A stretch of DNA of 64,000 nucleotides from Rhodobacterales bacterium (GCA_002746935.1 PDRW01000033.1:1-64000); one strand, 5' to 3'; shown: positions 1 to 8,855, counted from the stretch's first letter. Notes: a model not told the origin generated them from the letters alone. Made by a program: numbers and translations.

Positions 1-84
1 GAAGCACTCGGCGACATTTGCGACCTCTATACGCCAGACGAATGCTGGAACTACTTTTGTCAGGCCGGGTATGCTTCTACGTAA
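1..84 (+). mobile_element. IS630-family transposase, C-terminal end only
   Basis: The window opens inside a reading frame that ends at TAA 82-84. The visible 27 residues include ICDLYTPDECWNYF and end GYAST, which resembles the C-terminus of IS630-type DDE transposases (a tail of the form TPxEC-NYF-xAGY). The rest of the element lies outside the window. It ends about 40 bp before the stop codon of fliG on the opposite strand, so the insertion abuts the 3' end of fliG. The region 85-122 is AT-rich and probably contains the terminal inverted repeat, but this cannot be confirmed from one end. The call rests on recognition of the tail only. Confidence 0.7.
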
Positions 85-122
85 ACTGGAAATGCTATAA
101 ATGGACGATGCTCTATAGGGCT

Positions 123-1247
123 TTATTCCTCGTCGCCCGCCCGCAGCAGGATTTCGCCCGCGGCCTCGAGTTCGCGGATCACGTTGATGACGCTGTTCAT
201 CGCCGCTTCGGCTGTTTTCGGTTTGACCTTTTCGAGCATCGCCATTTCTTCGCGGATCTGTTCGGCCATGCGTTTCGAGATCGCTTCGAGAATGAACCCG
301 ACCACGTCCGGCAGGTCGCGTTCAGCGCCGGCCAGCGCGGTGACCAGGGTGGCGGGCTCGACTTCGCGGGTGATTTTCGGCACGTCGCGCGGGTCGATCC
401 GTTCGGGGATGCTGGCGAAGGTGAAGATCGCCTTGCGGACCTCTTCGGCGAAGGCGGCGTCTTCGGCGTCGAGCCCTTCGAGCACCTCGTCGCGGGTGGC
501 GCCGGGGGCGAAGTTGAGAATCGCACCGACGCGTTCCACGGGGCCTTCGGCAAAGGCCTTGGCGGGCTGGGCTTCGAGCTGTTCGGCGAGCGACTGGCCG
601 ATGCGCTCCACCACGTCTGGCGCGATTTCGCCGGTGAGCGAGACCGCATAGGCGACACGGCGGGCACGTGGACCCGGCAGGCGGGAAATCAGATCGGCGG
701 CGACCGAGACCTTGAGTTTCGACAGCAGCACCGCGGCCACTTCGATGCTCTCGTTCTCCAGCACCGGCAACAGCCGGTCGGGGTTGAGCGAGGAGATTGT
801 CTGCCAGGGGTCGCCGGAGAAGGAGAACCCCTTGGCCTTGCGGATGCGTGCCGCGGTCGAGGCGCTGATGGTGCCGTCGAGCACGGTGAGCGCGCCTTCG
901 AGCCCGTGCGGGAAGCTGAGGCCGACATCTTCGATTTCGGCGACGAATTCGTCTATCACCGACTTCAGCGTGACCCGGTCGATGAAACGCATGCTTGCCA
1001 TCTGCTGGGCAAGTTCGGTCTGGATCGGGTCGGGCAGGTCGGTAAGTTGCAGCTTGACGCCTTCGGCGAGCAGCAGACGCACGACAATGGCGGCCTTCTG
1101 CTTGCGGGTAAGCCGCCGCGGACGGCTGCCGGCCCCGAGACCGGGCGCGCCGGAAAGATCCGGCAGATCCGGAAGCCCGATCCCACCCGGACTGCCGGGC
1201 GGCATCGGCTGGGCCGCGTCGCTGAGCGCTGGCAATGTGTCAGGCAC
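123..1247 (-). CDS. fliG: Flagellar motor switch protein FliG
   Basis: 374 residues, a little longer than usual because of a proline- and glycine-rich N-terminal extension of about 45 residues. FliG sits at the base of the flagellar rotor, joins the MS ring (FliF) to FliM, and its charged C-terminal helix contacts MotA stators. The start of the N-terminal domain is visible as LTRKQKAAIVVRLLL, and the charged C-terminal torque helix as SKRMAEQIREEMAMLEKV. The start is a GTG at 1247 with GGAGG six bases upstream. No other flagellar gene is in the window, so fliG is separate from the main flagellar cluster or lies at its edge. The IS630 tail lies just past its stop codon. Family assignment is firm. 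Confidence 0.9.
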   Translation of the reverse strand: MPDTLPALSDAAQPMPPGSPGGIGLPDLPDLSGAPGLGAGSRPRRLTRKQKAAIVVRLLLAEGVKLQLTDLPDPIQTELAQQMASMRFIDRVTLKSVIDEFVAEIEDVGLSFPHGLEGALTVLDGTISASTAARIRKAKGFSFSGDPWQTISSLNPDRLLPVLENESIEVAAVLLSKLKVSVAADLISRLPGPRARRVAYAVSLTGEIAPDVVERIGQSLAEQLEAQPAKAFAEGPVERVGAILNFAPGATRDEVLEGLDAEDAAFAEEVRKAIFTFASIPERIDPRDVPKITREVEPATLVTALAGAERDLPDVVGFILEAISKRMAEQIREEMAMLEKVKPKTAEAAMNSVINVIRELEAAGEILLRAGDEE

Positions 1248-1361
1248 CTGTTCCTCCGATCCGTTCCCCTTTCGTACCGGGAGAATGGCAGAGATATCTT
1301 AACGGGTGCCTTACGGCTGTGCGAATTTTCCGGTTTTCGGCCGGTCGGGCCCGGTCAGCCC

Positions 1362-1517
1362 TCAGCTCTGGACGATCTCGTCGCAGGTTCCGGTTTCATT
1401 GTTCCAGACAAAGCCGTCCTTGCAGATGCTGACCTCTTCGAGGGTGGCCCCCGAGCAGGCCATGGCCGCGATCGGCATCAGCGCGAAAAAGGCGGCGGCG
1501 AGCAGTTTGGATGTCAT
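1362..1517 (-). CDS. Small secreted cysteine-containing protein (51 aa)
   Basis: A 51-residue product with an N-terminal signal peptide (MTSKLLAAAFFALMPIAAMA) followed by a short mature part with three cysteines (ACSG, SICKDG, GTCDE). The mature part resembles the tiny chitin-binding-like (CBM14-like) secreted peptides often found next to purB in Rhodobacterales, which are sometimes mislabelled as adenylosuccinate lyase. It follows purB on the same strand with a gap of about 115 bp. The ATG at 1517 was chosen over a longer frame because the signal peptide begins there. Function is unknown. Confidence 0.65.
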   Translation of the reverse strand: MTSKLLAAAFFALMPIAAMACSGATLEEVSICKDGFVWNNETGTCDEIVQS

Positions 1518-1632
1518 GGCGTTTCTCACTGTTGTCCTGTGGTCCTGTTGCTGTCCGGACAGGATAACACATTCTGCGCGGGCAGGGTAGGGTGTGTTCC
1601 CGCCGGTGCCGCTGCCGGGCCGGTCTAGGGGT

Positions 1633-2940
1633 CTAGGCCTCGCCGAACACCCGGGCGAAGATCGTGTCGACATGTTTCGTATGATAGCCCATGTCGAACT
1701 GTGCGTTGATCCCGTCTTCGCCGAGGGCGGCGACGACCTCTTTGTCGGCCAGCAATTCTTCGCGGAAATCCACTCGTTCTTCCCAGACCTTCAGCGCGTT
1801 GCGCTGCACCATCGCATAGGCCTTTTCGCGCGACACGCCGGCCTGGGTGAGCGCCAGAAGCACCCGCTGGCTCATCACGAGGCCGGGGAATTTGTTCATG
1901 TTGTCCAGCATGTTGTCGGGGAAGATCAGCATCTTGTCGACGACGCCTGTGAGCCGGGCGAGGGCAAAGTCCAGCGTGATGGTGGCGTCGGGGCCGATGG
2001 CGCGTTCGACCGAGCTGTGGGAGATGTCGCGCTCGTGCCAGAGGGCGACGTTTTCCATCGCCGGCACCACCGCGGCGCGCACGAGGCGGGCGAGCCCGGT
2101 GAGGTTTTCGGTCAGCACCGGGTTCTTCTTGTGCGGCATGGCCGAGGAACCCTTCTGGCCGAGCGAGAAAAACTCCGCCCCCTCAAGCACTTCGGTGCGC
2201 TGCATGTGGCGGATCTCGATGGCGATGTTCTCGATCGACGAGGCGATCACGCCCAGCGTGGCGAAGAACATCGCGTGGCGGTCGCGGGGGATCACCTGAG
2301 TGGAGATCGGTTCGGGGGCAAGGCCGAGCGCGGCGCAGACATGGGCTTCGATCGCGGGGTCGATATTGGCGAAGGTGCCGACCGCGCCGGAAATCGCCCC
2401 GGTGGCGATGTCGGCGCGGGCTGCCTTGAGCCGCTGAAGGTTGCGGGCCATCTCGGCGTAAAACCGCGCAAAGGTCAGCCCCATGGTGGTCGGCTCGGCG
2501 TGGATCCCGTGGGAGCGGCCGACGCGCAGGGTGTTCTTGTGCTCGAAGGCGCGTTTCTTCAGCGCCGCGAGCAGCGCTTCCAGATCGGCGGCGAGAATGT
2601 CGGCGGCGCGCACCAGTTGCACGTTGAAACAGGTGTCGAGCACGTCCGACGAGGTCATGCCCTGGTGGACGAACCGCGCCTCCTCCTCGCCGACGATCTC
2701 GCCCAGATGGGTAAGGAAGGCGATCACGTCATGTTTGGTGACGGCCTCGATCTCGTCGATCCGGGCGACGTCGAATTCGGTGTCCTTCGCCTTCCAGACC
2801 GCGTCGGCATTCGCCTGCGGGATCACGCCGAGCTTCGCCTGGGCGTCGCAGGCATGGGCCTCGATCTCGTACCAGATGCGGAACTTGGTGGCCGGATCCC
2901 AGATCGCGGTCATTTCGGGGCGGGCATAGCGGGGGATCAT
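1633..2940 (-). CDS. purB: Adenylosuccinate lyase
   Basis: 435 residues, the normal length. The enzyme splits SAICAR to AICAR plus fumarate and adenylosuccinate to AMP plus fumarate in cytoplasmic purine synthesis. The fumarase/aspartase superfamily signature is clear (GSSAMPHKKNP), as are the TSSDVLDT segment near residue 90 and a conserved N-terminus MIPRYARPEMTAIW. The ATG at 2940 was chosen because homologues start with MIPRY and the frame upstream has no family similarity. It is divergent from the DUF6314 gene, with only 76 bp between them holding both promoters. A second member of the same superfamily, fumC, lies at 58.7 kb. Confidence 0.95.
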   Translation of the reverse strand: MIPRYARPEMTAIWDPATKFRIWYEIEAHACDAQAKLGVIPQANADAVWKAKDTEFDVARIDEIEAVTKHDVIAFLTHLGEIVGEEEARFVHQGMTSSDVLDTCFNVQLVRAADILAADLEALLAALKKRAFEHKNTLRVGRSHGIHAEPTTMGLTFARFYAEMARNLQRLKAARADIATGAISGAVGTFANIDPAIEAHVCAALGLAPEPISTQVIPRDRHAMFFATLGVIASSIENIAIEIRHMQRTEVLEGAEFFSLGQKGSSAMPHKKNPVLTENLTGLARLVRAAVVPAMENVALWHERDISHSSVERAIGPDATITLDFALARLTGVVDKMLIFPDNMLDNMNKFPGLVMSQRVLLALTQAGVSREKAYAMVQRNALKVWEERVDFREELLADKEVVAALGEDGINAQFDMGYHTKHVDTIFARVFGEA

Positions 2941-3016
2941 CGGCGGGCCTTTCGGATTGTTCTGGCGCTTGCGGCGGTCATAGACTGCGCCGGAGGTCCG
3001 GGCAAGCGGAGGAGAA

Positions 3017-3436
3017 ATGCGGCTGAGCGATTTCGAGGGCCGCTGGCGGATTGACCGGCGGATCGAGGACATGCGGGCCGGGCAGACCGGCTGGTTCGAG
3101 GGGCAGGCGCGGTTGACCGCCGACGGGCAGGGGCTCGCCTACCGCGAGCTGGGCGAGTTGCGGCTTGGGGGCGCGCGGCCGCTGGTGGCATCGCGGCGGT
3201 TTCTCTGGCGCGCCGAGGGCGATGGCATCGCGGTGCTCTACGAGGACGGCACGCCGTTTCACCGGATCGCGGGCGGCGCGCCGGTGGTGCAGGCGTTCCA
3301 CACCTGCGGGCCGGACGATTACGAGGTGAGTTACAATTTCACCCGCTGGCCCGCGTGGCGGACGGTCTGGCGGGTGCGGGGGCCGCGGAAGGAGTATGTT
3401 TCGGTCTCGGATCATACCCGTTTCGCCGGGGGGTGA
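3017..3436 (+). CDS. DUF6314 family protein
   Basis: 139 residues. A small soluble protein beginning MRLSDFEGRWRIDRRIED, with a run of short beta strands (GWFEGQARL, LAYRELGEL, RFLWRAEG) and a conserved end motif YNFTRWPAWRTVWRVRGP. This pattern fits DUF6314, a lipocalin-like or heme-binding-like small fold found in Alphaproteobacteria with no assigned reaction. The start ATG at 3017 has GGAGGAGA directly upstream. It is divergent from purB and is not in an operon here. No signal peptide or membrane segment is seen, so it is probably cytoplasmic. Confidence 0.75.
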   Translation: MRLSDFEGRWRIDRRIEDMRAGQTGWFEGQARLTADGQGLAYRELGELRLGGARPLVASRRFLWRAEGDGIAVLYEDGTPFHRIAGGAPVVQAFHTCGPDDYEVSYNFTRWPAWRTVWRVRGPRKEYVSVSDHTRFAGG

Positions 3437-3503
3437 GGGCCGCCGGACGGGGCGGTGTTGCGCCGGGATCGAGGGGGGGCTGTGTGCCAGGCTTGCGCGG
3501 GCC

Positions 3504-4499
3504 TTACGCGGGTGGGCGCGTGGGTGCGAAGGCTGCCGCCTGCGCGGTCTGCGCCGTTTGCACCGCCCAGGCATGCGAGGCGATGACCCGGGCGCCGGTT
3601 TTCTCGTAGCAGACCAGCTGCGCGGCGATGCGGTGCCGGTTGGCCAGCGCCAGCCCCTCCGTTTCGCCCAGCACGAAGATCGCGGTGGCGAAACCGTCGG
3701 CGCGCATCACGCTGTCGGCCTGCACCGTGACCGCGAGCAGATCGCCGTCGAGCGGCATGCCGGTGACCGGGCTGAGGGTGTGGCCGTAAGAGGCGCCCGC
3801 CACCTCGCGGCGGTTGCGGTACTGGCCGGAGGTGGCAAGCCCGCCTTCGGCGAGCGCCACCTGATCGTAGACGATCCGCTTGCCGGGCACCGGAAGTTCC
3901 AGCCCGATGACCCAGGGGCTGCCGTCGGGCCGGGCGCCGCTGGCGTAGATCTCGCCCGCCGCCTCGACGAGGAACCCGGTGGCGCCCGCCGCGCGCAGGG
4001 CCCGCGCGGCCTGGTCGACGGCGAAGCCCTTGGCGATGGCACAGAGGTCGAATTGCGCGGGCGCGGTCTTGCGCACCGCGGGCGGATCGGCGCGCAGCTC
4101 GTAGCTGTCGAGCGCGGCGCGGGCGTCGCGCGCGCGCCTTGCGGCAGCGTCGGGGATCTGCGCCGGGGCCGGGTCCGGGCCGAAGCCCCAGGCGTTGACC
4201 AGCCCGCCGAGCGCAATGTTGAGCGCGCCGCCGGAGGCCCGGGCGATCTCGCGGGCTTCGGCCATCACCGCATGGAGATCCGCCGGCACCGGCACCCAGT
4301 CGCCCTCGGGCGCGTGGTTGAGGCGCATGAGGTCGGAGGTCTCGCGATAGGTCGACATCTGCCGGTCCACCAGCTCCAGCGCCGCCAGCCCGGCCCGCGC
4401 CGCGGCCCCGGCGTCGAGCCCCGGCGCGGGGGTGATGCGGATCTGCCATGGGCCGCCCATGACCGTGCCGGACCGGTGAAACAGCTCTGGTTCCGTCAT
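3504..4499 (-). CDS. apbE: FAD:protein FMN transferase (ApbE)
   Basis: 331 residues. ApbE enzymes attach FMN from FAD through a phosphoester bond to a Thr or Ser in exported redox proteins. Family marks are the N-terminal MGGPWQIRI segment, SYRETSDL-like start of domain 1 (STYRETSDLMRLN), the nucleotide-binding stretch FDLCAIAKGFAVDQ near residues 145-158, and the metal-site region SVMRADGFATAIF near residues 268-280. No clear signal peptide is visible, so the site of action is unclear. The RBS is GAGGAGG before the ATG at 4499. It is the last gene of a four-gene minus-strand group after the DUF2271, PepSY-reductase and ankyrin genes, and its likely substrate is the DUF2271 protein of the same group (inference). 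Confidence 0.92.
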   Translation of the reverse strand: MTEPELFHRSGTVMGGPWQIRITPAPGLDAGAAARAGLAALELVDRQMSTYRETSDLMRLNHAPEGDWVPVPADLHAVMAEAREIARASGGALNIALGGLVNAWGFGPDPAPAQIPDAAARRARDARAALDSYELRADPPAVRKTAPAQFDLCAIAKGFAVDQAARALRAAGATGFLVEAAGEIYASGARPDGSPWVIGLELPVPGKRIVYDQVALAEGGLATSGQYRNRREVAGASYGHTLSPVTGMPLDGDLLAVTVQADSVMRADGFATAIFVLGETEGLALANRHRIAAQLVCYEKTGARVIASHAWAVQTAQTAQAAAFAPTRPPA

Positions 4500-4593
4500 C
4501 TCGCTGTCCTCCTCGACAGATAGGGCCCGACAGACAGGGCCCGCGCTCCGAACAGGGGCGCGGGCCGTTTCAGGCCGCCCGTGCTGGCCGGCG

Positions 4594-5970
4594 TTACTTC
4601 TGCAACCGTGCCACCACCGGCGTGTCTTTCAGCGCCTCGTTTTCCGAGGCGAGAATCGCGGCAGTGTCGCCGAACGCCTCCTCGAAGGTGACATCGGCAC
4701 CATTGTCGAGCAACAGCTCCAGCGCCGCCGGATCCTTGCCCTTCATTGCCAGATACATCAGCGCCGACATGTCGTCGCGGTCGCGCGCGTTGACCTCGGC
4801 GCCGCCCTCGATCAGCGCCTGCAAGAGCCCGGCGCTCTTCACCGCGCGCGCCGCCGCCAGAAGCGTGGTGACGCCCTTGGCGTTGACGGCCGTGGCGTCG
4901 GCCCCGGCCGCCAGCAGCGCGGCGGCGATGTCTTCGGCACCCTTGCGACCGCGCTTCGCGGCCCAGATCAGCGGTGTGTCGCCATTCCTGTCGGCCACGT
5001 TCACATCCGCGCCCTGCTCGATCAGATAGGCCACGACCTCGGGCTTGTTGCGCTTCACCGCGTAGAACAGTGGCGTGCGCCCGGATTTGTCCAGCCGGTT
5101 CACGTCGCCGCCGTTCTCGACGAAGAATTTCAGCACGTCCAGATCCTGCCGGTAGGCGGCATAGGAGGTGGCATCGCGGCCCTCGACGGTGCTGGTATCG
5201 GCCGGGTCGAAGCCTTCGGAGATCAGGAATTCGATCGTGTCCATCTTGCCGCGATAGGCCGCCCATTGCAGCGCATTGGCGCCGCGCTCCTCGTCGCGCG
5301 CCTGGGTATCCGGGGCGGTCTCGTACATGTATTTCACCACATCGACATTGCCGTTGCGGTAGGCCGCGAGCAGCAGGCCGCTCATGCCGGTATCGTCGGG
5401 CTCATGGGGGTCGGCGATTGCGGCGAGATATTTCACCACATCAAGGTTGGTGTTGTAATAGGCGGCGTTGTGGCCCACATGGCGGCCGTCCATGTTGGTT
5501 TGCAGCGGGTCGAGGCCGATATCGTTCATCAGATACTCGAACACCGCGATGTCTTTCTGGCCGAACGCCGCATAGGCCAGAACCGTACGCCCGTCAGATT
5601 CTTCGAAGAACGGATCGGCGCCCATGTCGATCAGCTTCTGGATCATCTCCACGGTGGAGCCGCGCGCGGCCCACATGATCGCCGGGCGGCCGTCATGGCC
5701 GAGGCGCTGGATGTCGGCGCCATTGGCGAGCAGGAAGTCGATCACCTCCTCGGGCTGGCCGTTGTAGAGCGCGAGGTGCAAGGGCGTGTAGCGGCTCGAC
5801 GACATGTCGGTTGCCGAATGCCCCTCGGCCACTGCGGCCTCGACCGCCGCAAGATCGGCTTCTTTCCAGAAGTCACCGTCCAGAAGCGGGTTGTCCTCGC
5901 CGGCCATGAGCGGGCCGGTGATCGCGGCCAGCGCAAGCGCCATGGCCGTCAGGGTCTGTTTGAAACGCAT
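4594..5970 (-). CDS. Exported ankyrin-repeat protein
   Basis: 458 residues with a signal peptide (MRFKQTLTAMALALAAITGP, cleavage near LMAGEDN) and then about twelve ankyrin repeats over residues 55-455. Clear repeat units include TPLHLALYNGQPEEVIDFLL, TPLFYAVKRNKPEVVAYLI and SALMYLAMKGKDPAALELLL. Many units carry an aromatic YAA or WAA variant of the usual ALHLAA helix. Ankyrin solenoids bind other proteins, and here the protein would act in the periplasm. The ATG at 5970 was chosen because GGAGGAACAG precedes it and the signal peptide starts there. It lies between the PepSY reductase (145 bp upstream) and apbE (about 95 bp downstream), which suggests a scaffold or chaperone role for the flavoprotein system (inference). 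Confidence 0.85.
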   Translation of the reverse strand: MRFKQTLTAMALALAAITGPLMAGEDNPLLDGDFWKEADLAAVEAAVAEGHSATDMSSSRYTPLHLALYNGQPEEVIDFLLANGADIQRLGHDGRPAIMWAARGSTVEMIQKLIDMGADPFFEESDGRTVLAYAAFGQKDIAVFEYLMNDIGLDPLQTNMDGRHVGHNAAYYNTNLDVVKYLAAIADPHEPDDTGMSGLLLAAYRNGNVDVVKYMYETAPDTQARDEERGANALQWAAYRGKMDTIEFLISEGFDPADTSTVEGRDATSYAAYRQDLDVLKFFVENGGDVNRLDKSGRTPLFYAVKRNKPEVVAYLIEQGADVNVADRNGDTPLIWAAKRGRKGAEDIAAALLAAGADATAVNAKGVTTLLAAARAVKSAGLLQALIEGGAEVNARDRDDMSALMYLAMKGKDPAALELLLDNGADVTFEEAFGDTAAILASENEALKDTPVVARLQK

Positions 5971-6065
5971 ATCTGTTCCTCCGGTTTCAGTGGGGCCCGT
6001 TTCTTGAGCCTGAAACACGCCCCGGTTCATTCGCATTCACGCGGCGTGTTTCATTCCTTTGATTT

Positions 6066-6113
6066 CGCATGTCGAAGAGCGCAAAACCGGTTCCCACTTC
6101 TGCGCGACATGCT
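6066..6113 (+). repeat. Dispersed GCATGTCCGAAG-type repeat, copy 1
   Basis: About 48 bp beginning CGCATGTCGAAGAGCGC, running through AAAACCGGTTCCCAC and ending TGCGCGACATGC. The ends CGCATGTCG and CGACATGC are inverted, so it can fold into a hairpin. It aligns with related copies at 14279-14330, 14451-14499 and 50529-50575. It fills the gap between the ankyrin and PepSY genes, where it may act as a processing or attenuation site. Confidence 0.6.
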
Positions 6114-6115
6114 CT

Positions 6116-8293
6116 CTAGTAGACATCCTCTCGGTAGCGGTCGTGACGTTTAAGCTCCGAGACCGATGTCCCAAGCTCGGCTGCCAGGATGTCGAATTCG
6201 TCGCGCACGGCGCGGGCCATCGCCGCCCCGCCGCACACCATGATGGTTGCCCCCGCGCTCAGCCGCTCCGCGAGATGGGCGCGGCGCTGGCGGACGCGGT
6301 CCTGCACATAGGCCGCGAGGTCGATCCGCGACCATGCGGGCTCGAACAGCTGCAACCGGCCCTCGCCGGTCCAGCAGGCGATTTCCTCGCCATAGAGCGC
6401 ATCGTCGACCGGATCGCGCCCGCCCCAGAACAGATCCACCGGACGCGCGCCGGGGGCGTTCTGCCGGATCATGCCGGCAAACGGCGCGATGCCGGTGCCG
6501 GCGCCGATCATCACCACCGGGCCCGCGGGGGGCATGTGGAAACGTTCGTTGGGCAGGATCCTGACCTCGATCGTGTCGCCCTCGGAAAGGCCACACAGCC
6601 AGGGCGAGACCAGCCCGCCCTCCTGAAGGCGGACGCAGATTTCGAGGAACCCGTCGCGGCGGCTGTCGGAGCCCAGCGAATAGAGCCGCGCCGCGCCGCC
6701 TTCGGGCGGGTAGATCGCCACCAGATCGCCCGGGCGGTGCCGGGGAATGCGGCCTTCGAAGCGCAGAACGGTGGTGATCGCGCCTATGGCCCGGCCGAAC
6801 TCGGCCTTTTTCTGCAAGGTGAGCCGCCGGGTCTTCGGCTTGCGCGGCACGTAATGGACGTCGAGCGGCAGATCCAGCGCGTCGGAGAGCGCGCGGCACC
6901 ATGCCTCGAATGTCTGCACCGATTGCTTGTCGATCTCGGTGAGCGGCATCAGCGCCGGTCCGAGCCGCGCGGTGAGGGCCTCGTCGACCCGGTGGGCATA
7001 GGCGCAATACCCGGGGAAGGACCGGTCGCCGAAGGCAAGGGTCACATGGCGCAGGCGGCCGTCGAACCCCTTCAGACGGTCGAGGAAGCGCCGCGCGCTC
7101 TCCGGCGCCTCGCCGTCGCCATAGGTCGCGGCGAGGCAGATCAGCAGCTCGGCGCGGGGGTAGGCGGGGCGCAGGCTGTTCATCGGCGCGAGGCGGGCCT
7201 TGCGGCCGGCGGCCACGAAAGCCGCATGCAGTGCGCGGCCGAACCCCCAGGTGGTGCCGGTCTCCGAGCCCACGAGGATCACCACCTCCGCCTGCGCCAC
7301 GCTGGCATTGGCGCGGATCCGCCCGCCCGTCTGGCGCTTGCGCCGCCACCAGACGATCGCCCCGGTCACGGCAAAAAACGGGATGGTCAGCGCGGCGGCG
7401 AACAGCACCGCCGACCACAGCACCGACCCGTCGGCGGTATGCAGGAACCAGACCAGATCATAGGCGCGTTCCGACAGGCTCAGCCGGTCTTCGGACAAGA
7501 GATCGCCGGTGAACTGGTCGAAGAACATGTAGCCGTCGCGGGTGCGGATGGCCCAGACGTCGAACCAGTCTTCCGCGATCGGGTAGACGATCTCCTGCAC
7601 CTCCGCGAGCGGCACCTGTTGCAGCCCGTGCAGCTCCCAGGGGTCGACCGGGGTGAGCTTTTCAAGGCTTTCCGGGTAGGCCGGGGGCAGCCCGTCGCCC
7701 ACCGGGACGAGATCGAAGGTCACCCCCGACATCCAGACCGCGGTGGAGGCCATGACGAACAGCGGCAGCACCGCCAGCCGCCCGGCAAGCGCATGCAGCC
7801 CGTCGGCGCCCTGGCCCTTCATCGGGGCGAACAGCGCGCGCCACCCGCCGATGCGGCGCAGAAGCAGGGTGAGGCCGGAGATGCACAGGATGAGCATTGC
7901 CACCCCGCCGATGGCCGGGATGATCCGGCCGCTGTCGCCGAGGGTGAAGGAGCGGTGCAACCGGCGCATGAAGGCGTAAGCTTCGGGTTCCCTGACGATG
8001 CGGGAGAAGCGGCCGGTCTCGAGGTCGATCGCCCGTTCGGCCCGCTTGCCGCCGCGCGAAAAGGTGAGCTTCCACTGGCCGGTGGCCGAGCGTTTGAGAA
8101 GCTCGGGGGCAACCCGCGGCTGCCCCTCGGCAATCATCCGCAGCGCATCCGCGGCGCTCAGGCCCTGGGTTGTGGGCACGGCCTGCATCCGGTCATAGAG
8201 CGGTTTGGTCGCCAGCACCGCCCCGGTGAGCGCGAGGGCGACCACGAGCAATGCGGCGGCGAGGCCGACCAGGGAATGCAGGCTGCGCCACAT
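6116..8293 (-). CDS. PepSY-membrane / flavodoxin / ferredoxin-NADP reductase-like fusion
   Basis: 725 residues. The N-terminal third has membrane helices at about 8-28, 125-147, 168-190 and 290-316 with a periplasmic PepSY-type loop (RAIDLETGRFSRIVREPE), as in PepSY-associated membrane proteins. Next comes a flavodoxin-like domain (FMN loop SETGTTWGFG, 343-352; LAATYGDGEAPESA, 387-400). The C-terminal third is FNR-like, with the FAD motif RLYSLGS (536-542), the NAD(P) motif GAGTGIAPF (597-605) and a terminal RYREDVY like that of sulfite reductase flavoproteins. It should carry electrons from NAD(P)H through FAD and FMN across the inner membrane. It starts 4 bp after the DUF2271 stop, so the two are translationally linked. 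No strong RBS is seen, which also suggests coupling. Confidence 0.9.
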   Translation of the reverse strand: MWRSLHSLVGLAAALLVVALALTGAVLATKPLYDRMQAVPTTQGLSAADALRMIAEGQPRVAPELLKRSATGQWKLTFSRGGKRAERAIDLETGRFSRIVREPEAYAFMRRLHRSFTLGDSGRIIPAIGGVAMLILCISGLTLLLRRIGGWRALFAPMKGQGADGLHALAGRLAVLPLFVMASTAVWMSGVTFDLVPVGDGLPPAYPESLEKLTPVDPWELHGLQQVPLAEVQEIVYPIAEDWFDVWAIRTRDGYMFFDQFTGDLLSEDRLSLSERAYDLVWFLHTADGSVLWSAVLFAAALTIPFFAVTGAIVWWRRKRQTGGRIRANASVAQAEVVILVGSETGTTWGFGRALHAAFVAAGRKARLAPMNSLRPAYPRAELLICLAATYGDGEAPESARRFLDRLKGFDGRLRHVTLAFGDRSFPGYCAYAHRVDEALTARLGPALMPLTEIDKQSVQTFEAWCRALSDALDLPLDVHYVPRKPKTRRLTLQKKAEFGRAIGAITTVLRFEGRIPRHRPGDLVAIYPPEGGAARLYSLGSDSRRDGFLEICVRLQEGGLVSPWLCGLSEGDTIEVRILPNERFHMPPAGPVVMIGAGTGIAPFAGMIRQNAPGARPVDLFWGGRDPVDDALYGEEIACWTGEGRLQLFEPAWSRIDLAAYVQDRVRQRRAHLAERLSAGATIMVCGGAAMARAVRDEFDILAAELGTSVSELKRHDRYREDVY

Positions 8294-8297
8294 GTGT

Positions 8298-8801
8298 TTA
8301 CCACTTGAAGCGGAGGTAACGCACGTAGCCGGTGCCCGGGATCTTGTCGCGCATCAGCGCGCTGTCGAGCTTCGCTTCCACATCCACGGGGTGGTTTTCC
8401 TGATCTTCGACGGCGGTTTCGACCCGCACCGAATAGCCGGCGTCGATCTCGTCGTCCCCCAGCTGGATGCGCACCAGCGAGCGGTCGGCCGGGGCGGTGG
8501 AGGCGCCGGTGACCGCGTCGAGATCCTGCGGCGCGCGGCCGACATATTTCCACCAGCGCGGCATGTCGGCATACCAGCGCTCCTCGTCGCCCGAGACCCA
8601 GAGCGTGCGCACATAGCGCCCTTCCGGGTCGACCAGATACATGGCGAAATAGGCTTCGTCGCCGTCGTAATCCTTGAGCTGCACGAGGAAGGTGCCGTCG
8701 GCGGCATGGGCCCCCCCGCCGAGCGCCACCCCGAGCGCGAGCACGGACGCCCCGAGAAAGCTCCGGCCTGCCCGACGCGCAAGTTTCTGAAAACCAAACA
8801 T
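8298..8801 (-). CDS. Periplasmic DUF2271 protein with an ApbE-type flavinylation motif
   Basis: 167 residues with a signal peptide (positively charged MFGFQKLARRAGR, hydrophobic to about residue 30, AHA cleavage near 33). The mature part fits DUF2271, a predicted periplasmic family (FLVQLKDYDGDEAYFAMYL, end GYVRYLRFKW). Residues 95-102 read DAVTGAST, which fits the Dxx(S/T)GA(S/T) signal used by ApbE; by analogy with NqrC the FMN would be on Ser101. The gene heads the cluster that ends in apbE and is directly followed by a transmembrane flavoreductase, so it is likely the terminal periplasmic electron carrier of the system (inference). RBS AGGAGG lies 6 bases before the ATG at 8801. The acceptor substrate cannot be read from sequence. 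Confidence 0.85.
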   Translation of the reverse strand: MFGFQKLARRAGRSFLGASVLALGVALGGGAHAADGTFLVQLKDYDGDEAYFAMYLVDPEGRYVRTLWVSGDEERWYADMPRWWKYVGRAPQDLDAVTGASTAPADRSLVRIQLGDDEIDAGYSVRVETAVEDQENHPVDVEAKLDSALMRDKIPGTGYVRYLRFKW

Positions 8802-8855
8802 ATTCAGCCTCCTGGCTATGGTGTTGTCTGGCTTGCACCACCGCGATTCTCAGGC

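Noticed and set aside
1248-1330. Possible CtrA site upstream of fliG
   Set aside because: TTAA and TTAC/GTTAA-like half sites are present but spaced by eight bases and not matching the full box.
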